The notes below the pieces were generated by a model. That model saw only the letters and a program-made list of their open reading frames with translations, had not been told where the DNA came from and did not search any database. 15,138 nt of DNA from assembly GCA_031374735.1 (NCBI GenBank), contig JANMGQ010000268.1, positions 1 to 15,138 of the forward strand, in the 5' to 3' direction. The translations under genes were made by a program, and so were the position numbers. Each line of letters opens with the position of its first letter. Position 1 is the stretch's first letter. Below, piece by piece: positions 10,497-15,138 of the stretch. Origin of the DNA: JABFRJ01 sp031374735. GTDB taxonomy: Bacteria > Pseudomonadota > Alphaproteobacteria > Rhizobiales > Hyphomicrobiaceae.

Positions 10497-12761
10497 TCAA
10501 GCGGCGCGAGAACGGTCTGCCTGATGAGCATCGAACACCGTTGCTCCCACAGTCACCGGGTCAGCGTCGCCGGCCAAGCGGCGAAAGCGGACGTCGCACT
10601 GGGCCTGAGGATCGATTGACATGCTCTGATAGTAGATCTCGCCTTCGACTTCAGCCGACTTGGCGACCGTGACCTTGCGGCCGGACAGGATACCCCGAAC
10701 TGTTCCAAGCACGATGATGGTATCGGCTGCGAGAACACCTGTGACCGTTGCGCCCTCCGCCACGAGAATGACCGGCGCGTAGCACGCGCCTTCTACGACG
10801 CCATCAATGCGCAGCGGTGACCCGGAGCGGGCGGTGCCATCCAGGCGTGCCTGGGCAATGATCGTATTGCCCCAATAGGTTTGGGCGCCTGGCCGGCCCA
10901 GGATGGCGGCGGCAAGCTTGGGATCGCTGACGCCCGGGAACACGGCAGGCGGCGGCTCGACGATGACGGGCTTGGGCGCTCGCGGTGGCTCGGCGCGCGC
11001 GACAATTTCTGTTCTGAAAGACGGCGAACTGAAAGGCACTGCATCGCGCTGGGCCGTGGCCGGGGCGCGGCTAGAGACCGGCTGCGACTGCGTCGCCGGT
11101 GCGGCAGGAGCGGCTGGTGCCGGGATGGACGGCGCTGGCGCAATCATCACTGCGGCCGCAGCACGCGCACGCCGTGCCGCATCGATAGCATCAAGCTCGC
11201 GCATCGCATCGGCCTGGGCCTCGGCAGCGACCTCCAGCCTTACGCGCATCTGTGCTTCGCGGTCTGCCTCCCGACGCGAAATCTCGCGGGCAAGTTCATC
11301 ACGGGCCTGCGCCTCGGCGAGCGATGCCACATCGCGGCTGGCTTTTTCGTGAGCGAGCAGTTCGCGGGCATCAGCCTCGGCCCGAGCGGCCGCATGGCGC
11401 GCGATTGCAAGAGCGTCCTGGCCCGAATGCGACTGCGTCCGACTTGTTGAAACACCCGGGGGCGCCACAGGCACAGGCGCGCGCTTAAAGCGGCGTGCCA
11501 GACCAGCTACTCCCAGAAATGTTGTCAGCATCACAGCTATCCCGATCCAGAGAGAAAGCCCGCCTTGGCCGAAATCCAACTGACGCCGTGCCAACGCAAC
11601 AGATACACTAACCGGCTGATCTGCCGGTCCAACAATCGGCGCGCGTTCCGTCTGGAGTGCTGGCTGACGAGGCTCGCCGGCAACCGACTGACGGGGCGCG
11701 TCCGCAACAACCTCGGACTGCTGACTCCCACTTGACCGATTCGCAGGCGTTGGACCAGCCTGTGCAACGTGAGCCCCCACAGACTTCGCGTCGGAGGCAC
11801 TCGCCAGCACGACCGGCGGCCTGAGTTCAGATGGCACATCTGGCAATGCGACGGGTGACATTGTGCGCAAAAGCGATGCAAGCCGCTCGGTGGCCTGCGC
11901 CCTCGCTACGGGCTCATCCACGACGGCCTCAGCGCGAAGGCCAGGCGGCCCGCTATAAACACGGCGATAAAGGTCCACTGGCGGCGCGCCGAGATCAACG
12001 CGCGGCAATGAGTTCATAAGCTCAGCCACTCGACGCGGCGTCAGCGCCGCTTCCGCAGCAGCAATCATGGCGGCTTCTGTCGCGAAATCCGGCGGCTCCA
12101 TCGGCCGCGGCATGAGCTCACGGTTGCGATGATCGGCGGTCGCGATCAGACGGCGCGCCAGCGGCTCAAGCTGATCGTGTTCGACCACGCCGAGCAAGCC
12201 GAACGACATCGGATAAGAGCGGTATTTCTTGTACTTGGCGGCTTGCGCTGGCGGTACCCAGATGACCATCACCCGGAGTTGCGTCACACCCGATTTGGCA
12301 AAGCCGAGATCATCAGCCACCCGACGCGTCACGTCGATGGTGCGCTTGCCCCAGAAGGGGCCGAAATCGTTCACCCGCACATGCGACGCACGCTTGGTCA
12401 GCGGGCTCCACAACAACAGCTCGGTGCCGTCGGGATAATTGGAGGCGGATGTGCGGGCCGGATTGGTCGCGTCGAACACTTCGCCCGACGACGTGAGCTC
12501 GCCCGTGTTCATCTTGTCGACGCTGGGGTCGTCATAATGCGTCGCGTGCAACTCAACGCTCTGGCCGATCATGCGCCGCGTTTCATCCAGTGTATACACG
12601 CGATGGCAGACGTCTTTGTAGCAGTTGGATTCACCCGGCGCCTTGCCGGACATCCCTGTGTGAACGGCAAAGGTGGCAAGGCTCGCGGTCATGGCCACGG
12701 AAACAGCGATCAGGAAGCCGAGGCCCCTGACGTCGTTCCATGATCGTTGCCGACGTTGCAT
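10497..12761 (-). CDS. RlpA-like DPBB protein fused through a membrane span and coiled coil to a bactofilin domain
   Basis: About 754 residues; numbering here counts from the GTG at 12782, but the ATG at 12761 (residue 8) is the better start because CGGGA lies 6 bases upstream. Layout: membrane segment 21-43 after a basic N-terminus; a Cys pair (54, 59); RlpA-like double-psi beta-barrel about 75-175 with SSGE (98-101) and VNDFGPF (137-143); a Pro/Ala-rich region about 225-405; a second membrane segment 409-429 followed by RRFKR; an Ala/Glu/Arg coiled coil 458-541; a Pro-rich linker; and a bactofilin beta-helix about 640-735. The Glu and Asp of the RlpA active site are kept, but the usual His is replaced. 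The positive-inside pattern predicts a periplasmic barrel and cytoplasmic bactofilin. RlpA cuts denuded glycan strands; bactofilins self-polymerise. It may localise wall remodelling to a cytoskeletal scaffold. Confidence 0.85.
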   Translation of the reverse strand: MQRRQRSWNDVRGLGFLIAVSVAMTASLATFAVHTGMSGKAPGESNCYKDVCHRVYTLDETRRMIGQSVELHATHYDDPSVDKMNTGELTSSGEVFDATNPARTSASNYPDGTELLLWSPLTKRASHVRVNDFGPFWGKRTIDVTRRVADDLGFAKSGVTQLRVMVIWVPPAQAAKYKKYRSYPMSFGLLGVVEHDQLEPLARRLIATADHRNRELMPRPMEPPDFATEAAMIAAAEAALTPRRVAELMNSLPRVDLGAPPVDLYRRVYSGPPGLRAEAVVDEPVARAQATERLASLLRTMSPVALPDVPSELRPPVVLASASDAKSVGAHVAQAGPTPANRSSGSQQSEVVADAPRQSVAGEPRQPALQTERAPIVGPADQPVSVSVALARRQLDFGQGGLSLWIGIAVMLTTFLGVAGLARRFKRAPVPVAPPGVSTSRTQSHSGQDALAIARHAAARAEADARELLAHEKASRDVASLAEAQARDELAREISRREADREAQMRVRLEVAAEAQADAMRELDAIDAARRARAAAAVMIAPAPSIPAPAAPAAPATQSQPVSSRAPATAQRDAVPFSSPSFRTEIVARAEPPRAPKPVIVEPPPAVFPGVSDPKLAAAILGRPGAQTYWGNTIIAQARLDGTARSGSPLRIDGVVEGACYAPVILVAEGATVTGVLAADTIIVLGTVRGILSGRKVTVAKSAEVEGEIYYQSMSIDPQAQCDVRFRRLAGDADPVTVGATVFDAHQADRSRAA

Positions 12762-13034
12762 TTGCATTCCCGGTTCGCGCACGGCCGTTCATTGGGCACG
12801 TGCGGCACAGTCCTTTTCGAGTTTTTCGGACGCGCTGCACACTGACGGACAGAATCAACGCCTGAGGTAAATAAATGCCTGATATTGTGAGTCTCCTCAC
12901 GCGCGATCGAAACTTTTCCTCGCAATAAAACAATCAGTTGTGCAGATGTCGCAACAAATGGGGCGAACAAAGCACGCTCTCGTTGTGTCAGAGGTCGGAT
13001 GAGCCATTTGCGCCGCCAATGCGTACGCAGATAT
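12762..13034. other. Gap between selO and the bactofilin-fusion gene
   Basis: 273 bases without a convincing gene. On the minus strand it should carry the promoter of the bactofilin-fusion gene; the A/T-rich part around 12860-12960 is the likely site, but no clear -35/-10 pair is seen. A short dyad, GTGAG-tctc-CTCAC (12887-12900), lies in it. Confidence 0.4.
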
Positions 13035-14504
13035 CTATGTGCCGCAGAACGTGGCCCGCACGATCTCATCGGGTTTTGGTGGCAACTGGTAGCCGGCATG
13101 CTCGATCGTAACGTCAAAGGGATGCGACAGGAGTCCAACCAGCGTCTGGAACAGGGAGAAATCGCCGTCCGTCACGGCTGCCGATATGGCCTCCTCAACC
13201 CGGTGATTGCGCGGGATCACAGCGGGGTTGGCGGTACGCATGAGAGCCACGCGCGCCAACACTTGGGCGTCATCAGCCCGCGACAACCAGGACGCAGCCC
13301 ACGCATCGAAGGGCTCCGGGTTGGCAAATCGCGCGCGCACATCGTTGAGTGCGCGACGGTCAGCAAGAGCCTGCGCCAGTCCATGAAACGTGAGCGTGAA
13401 ATCCGCGCCCTGGCCCGCCATGATCTCAAGCAACTCTTTCGCCCCGCCCGTATCGGTCTCGCTGTCGGCCGTGAGCGCACCGACTTTGCGCCGCAGCCCC
13501 GTCGCGTGGGCCGCATTGAACAGCTTCGGGAAGGCATTGATGGCACCCTGCGCCGCCGCGATGGCCGCATCCTGGTCGGCGTCGATCAGCGGCAGCAGGG
13601 TCTCTGCCAGCCGCGTCAGGTTCCACATGCCGATGCTGGGCTGGTTCGCGTAGGCGTAACGGCCTTGGGCATCGATCGACGAATACACCTGCGCGGGATC
13701 GTAGCCGTCCATGAAGGCACACGGGCCATAGTCGATTGTCTCGCCCGAGACGGCCATATTATCTGTATTCATCACGCCATGAATAAAGCCGACGTTGAGC
13801 CACTGGGCGATCAGGGACGCCTGACGCCCCACGACGCCCATGAGCAAAGCGAGATAGCGGTTCGGCGCGTCTGCTACTTCGGGGTAGTGTCGGGCGATGA
13901 CATAGTCGGCGAGATCGCGCACGCCATCTGAATCGCCGCGCGCCGCGAAGTATTGGAACGTGCCGACACGGATATGGCTGGCGGCGACCCGCGTGAGCAC
14001 ACCGCCGGGAAGCACACTTTCGCGAAACACATGCTCGCCCGTTGAGACAGCCGCGAGCGCGCGTGTGGTTGGAATGCCGAGGGCGTGCATGGCCTCCGCG
14101 ATGATGTATTCGCGCAGCACCGGCCCGAGCGCCGCGCGCCCATCGCCGCGGCGCGAGAACGGCGTTGGACCTGAACCTTTCAGCTGAATGTCGCGCCGCT
14201 GGCCATCGCGCCCGACCACCTCGCCAAGCAGGATCGCCCGGCCATCCCCGAGCTGGGCTGAGAACCCGCCGAACTGATGCCCCGCATACGCCTGCGCGAG
14301 CGGGTCGGCGCCACGGGGCATGCGATTGCCGGCCAGCATGGCGACACCATCCTCGGAGGCGAGCCAATCCGGGTCGAGACCGAGTTCGCGAGCGAGCGCT
14401 ATATTGAGCCGGAGGAGCCGAGGCCGCGCCACGGGTGTCGGCGCCAGCTTCGCATAGAAGCGGTCTGGCAACTGGGCGTAGGTGTTGTTGAACTGCGGGG
14501 TCAT
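13035..14504 (-). CDS. selO: Protein adenylyltransferase SelO (YdiU family)
   Basis: A 489-residue pseudokinase-fold enzyme that transfers AMP from ATP to Ser, Thr or Tyr of target proteins, linked in the literature to oxidative-stress responses. Motifs: AGHQFGGFSAQLGDGRA (residues about 74-90), the conserved lysine in QLKGSGPTPFSRRGDGRA (K109), HGVMNTDNM with catalytic D248 and N249, and IDYGPCAF with metal ligand D258. These correspond, with a constant offset of 4, to K113, D252/N253 and D262 of the Pseudomonas enzyme as I recall it. The C-terminus has a cysteine near the end (FCGT), the position of selenocysteine in animal SelO. The ATG at 14504 follows AGGAG at 6-base spacing, so the in-frame ATG at 14522 is rejected. 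Complete and intact. Confidence 0.95.
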   Translation of the reverse strand: MTPQFNNTYAQLPDRFYAKLAPTPVARPRLLRLNIALARELGLDPDWLASEDGVAMLAGNRMPRGADPLAQAYAGHQFGGFSAQLGDGRAILLGEVVGRDGQRRDIQLKGSGPTPFSRRGDGRAALGPVLREYIIAEAMHALGIPTTRALAAVSTGEHVFRESVLPGGVLTRVAASHIRVGTFQYFAARGDSDGVRDLADYVIARHYPEVADAPNRYLALLMGVVGRQASLIAQWLNVGFIHGVMNTDNMAVSGETIDYGPCAFMDGYDPAQVYSSIDAQGRYAYANQPSIGMWNLTRLAETLLPLIDADQDAAIAAAQGAINAFPKLFNAAHATGLRRKVGALTADSETDTGGAKELLEIMAGQGADFTLTFHGLAQALADRRALNDVRARFANPEPFDAWAASWLSRADDAQVLARVALMRTANPAVIPRNHRVEEAISAAVTDGDFSLFQTLVGLLSHPFDVTIEHAGYQLPPKPDEIVRATFCGT

Positions 14505-14642
14505 GGTCGGCTCCTGCCGCACATATCGAGGGCCGGGCGGGGCTTGGCAAGCCGTTGTTCGTACTCACCGCAACCGTCCGTTATGAAGCTGGCAGTGGGC
14601 CAAATTTTCGGACGTGCGCGAAGGCACGGCACACCCACCCGT

Positions 14643-14675
14643 GTCATGGCCGGCCTTTCGTGCCGGCCACCCATT
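14643..14675 (+). repeat. REP-like element, copy 1
   Basis: TGTCATGGCCGGCC, a short loop, then GCCGGCCACCCATT. GGCCGGC and GCCGGCC form a perfect hairpin. A near-identical copy lies at 15065-15096 and an inverted variant at 14745-14776. This type of short intergenic palindrome is widespread in Rhizobiales. Confidence 0.7.
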
Positions 14676-14744
14676 GCGCCGCGAGCACGTACAGTCGCAT
14701 GTGCCTCGCATGGCCCAAGAAATTGGCGGTCGAACGCGCTGAAG

Positions 14745-14776
14745 AATGGGTGGTCGGGACCAGCCCGGCCATGACA
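14745..14776 (-). repeat. REP-like element, copy 2 (inverted)
   Basis: The reverse complement of the copy at 14643-14675 with some substitutions: AATGGGTGGTCGGG ... CCCGGCCATGACA. Copies 1 and 2 face each other, as in composite REP clusters. Confidence 0.65.
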
Positions 14777-14860
14777 GTTTTGGGGTGTGTCGGCCGCCGG
14801 GCCCGACTTCAGCACTGGCTCATACCGGCGGCCAAAATTTGTGACTGACCAACTATCATC

Positions 14861-14911
14861 GTCATCCCGGATATGCCCGTCGCGTCGAGGCGCGACCGGC
14901 ATATCCGGGAT
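14861..14911. repeat. REP-like hairpin with 14-bp perfect stem
   Basis: ATCCCGGATATGCC (14864-14877) and GGCATATCCGGGAT (14898-14911) are perfect inverted repeats, with further pairing (CGTCGCG/CGCGAC) inside. It is a different class from the CATGGCCGGC elements and begins with GTCATCCCGG, a common Rhizobiales repeat opening. Confidence 0.7.
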
Positions 14912-14959
14912 CCTTACCTGTCGTGGTTAGGCACTCTTGCCATGCGGACCAAGGTCAAG

Positions 14960-15005
14960 ATCCCGGATCTGCGATCACGCAGGACGCATGATCGCATTCC
15001 GGGAT
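14960..15005. repeat. REP-like hairpin, second of the GTCATCCCGG class
   Basis: ATCCCGGATCTGCGATCA (from 14960) pairs with TGATCGCATTCCGGGAT (14989-15005) with one or two interruptions, around an ~11-base loop. The right end continues as GACGTC. It shares ATCCCGGA ends with the hairpin at 14864-14911. Confidence 0.65.
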
Positions 15006-15064
15006 GACGTCGTTGGATGTGATAGCAACGGCCAAAATTATTGACGGATGCGCCTCCCCCAAAC

Positions 15065-15096
15065 TGTCATGGCCGGCCTTGTGCCGGCCACCCATT
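15065..15096 (+). repeat. REP-like element, copy 3
   Basis: Nearly identical to copy 1 (14643-14675), one base shorter in the loop, and in the same orientation. The rest of 14505-15138 holds no protein-like frame; it is a repeat-rich intergenic region upstream of selO. Confidence 0.7.
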
Positions 15097-15138
15097 CCGC
15101 AACGCACGGAGCGGTTGCCATCACGTTGAGACGGCTCA

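Noticed and set aside
12129..12743. 204-residue plus-strand open frame opposite the RlpA-bactofilin gene
   Set aside because: Antisense to the conserved DPBB domain; composition typical of a shadow frame.
12999..13931. 310-residue plus-strand open frame opposite selO
   Set aside because: Fully antisense to selO, Arg/Gly/His-rich composition, no ribosome binding site and no known motif.
14505..14902. Open frames upstream of selO on both strands
   Set aside because: They run through REP-like palindromes, and their proteins show repeat-derived, low-information sequence.

Overview
The window looks like a piece of an alphaproteobacterial chromosome, most likely Hyphomicrobiales (Rhizobiales). 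The reasons are the plant/alphaproteobacterial-type glutamate-cysteine ligase, a DPBB/RlpA-type protein of a kind recalled from that order, SelO, and the dispersed REP-like palindromes at the right end. This assignment rests on protein style only; no database was searched.

It splits at a tRNA-Thr(CGT) gene on the minus strand (7796-7871). Everything left of the tRNA 3' end (1-7795) looks like accessory DNA, probably one end of an integrated phage, ICE or island. It holds short, tightly packed, mostly plus-strand genes, many overlapping by ATGA or GTGA. Contents include an HNH-related DNA-binding protein followed by a gene made of the same ~42-residue repeat, several small hypotheticals, and a polytopic membrane protein overlapped by a small winged-helix-like ORF. 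Further right are a HigB toxin with a HigA antitoxin fused to an ImmA/IrrE metallopeptidase, a protein resembling only the C-terminal part of ParB-like proteins, and a small zinc-ribbon protein. Between that last gene and the tRNA lie five copies of ATGTGTCA, three of them spaced exactly 12 bp apart. No integrase is visible; if there is one, it lies outside the window.

Right of the tRNA is ordinary chromosomal backbone: gshA (glutathione synthesis), two facing genes for small secreted cysteine-rich proteins, a large minus-strand gene, and selO (protein AMPylation), followed by about 600 bp of REP-like repeats. GshA, SelO and the disulfide-type secreted proteins share a loose redox theme, but no operon ties them together.

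The most interesting gene is the large one (10497-12761). It encodes an N-terminal membrane anchor, an RlpA-like double-psi beta-barrel, a long proline-rich region, a second membrane segment, a coiled coil and a C-terminal bactofilin domain. The predicted topology puts the wall-facing domain in the periplasm and the polymerising cytoskeletal domain in the cytoplasm of one polypeptide.
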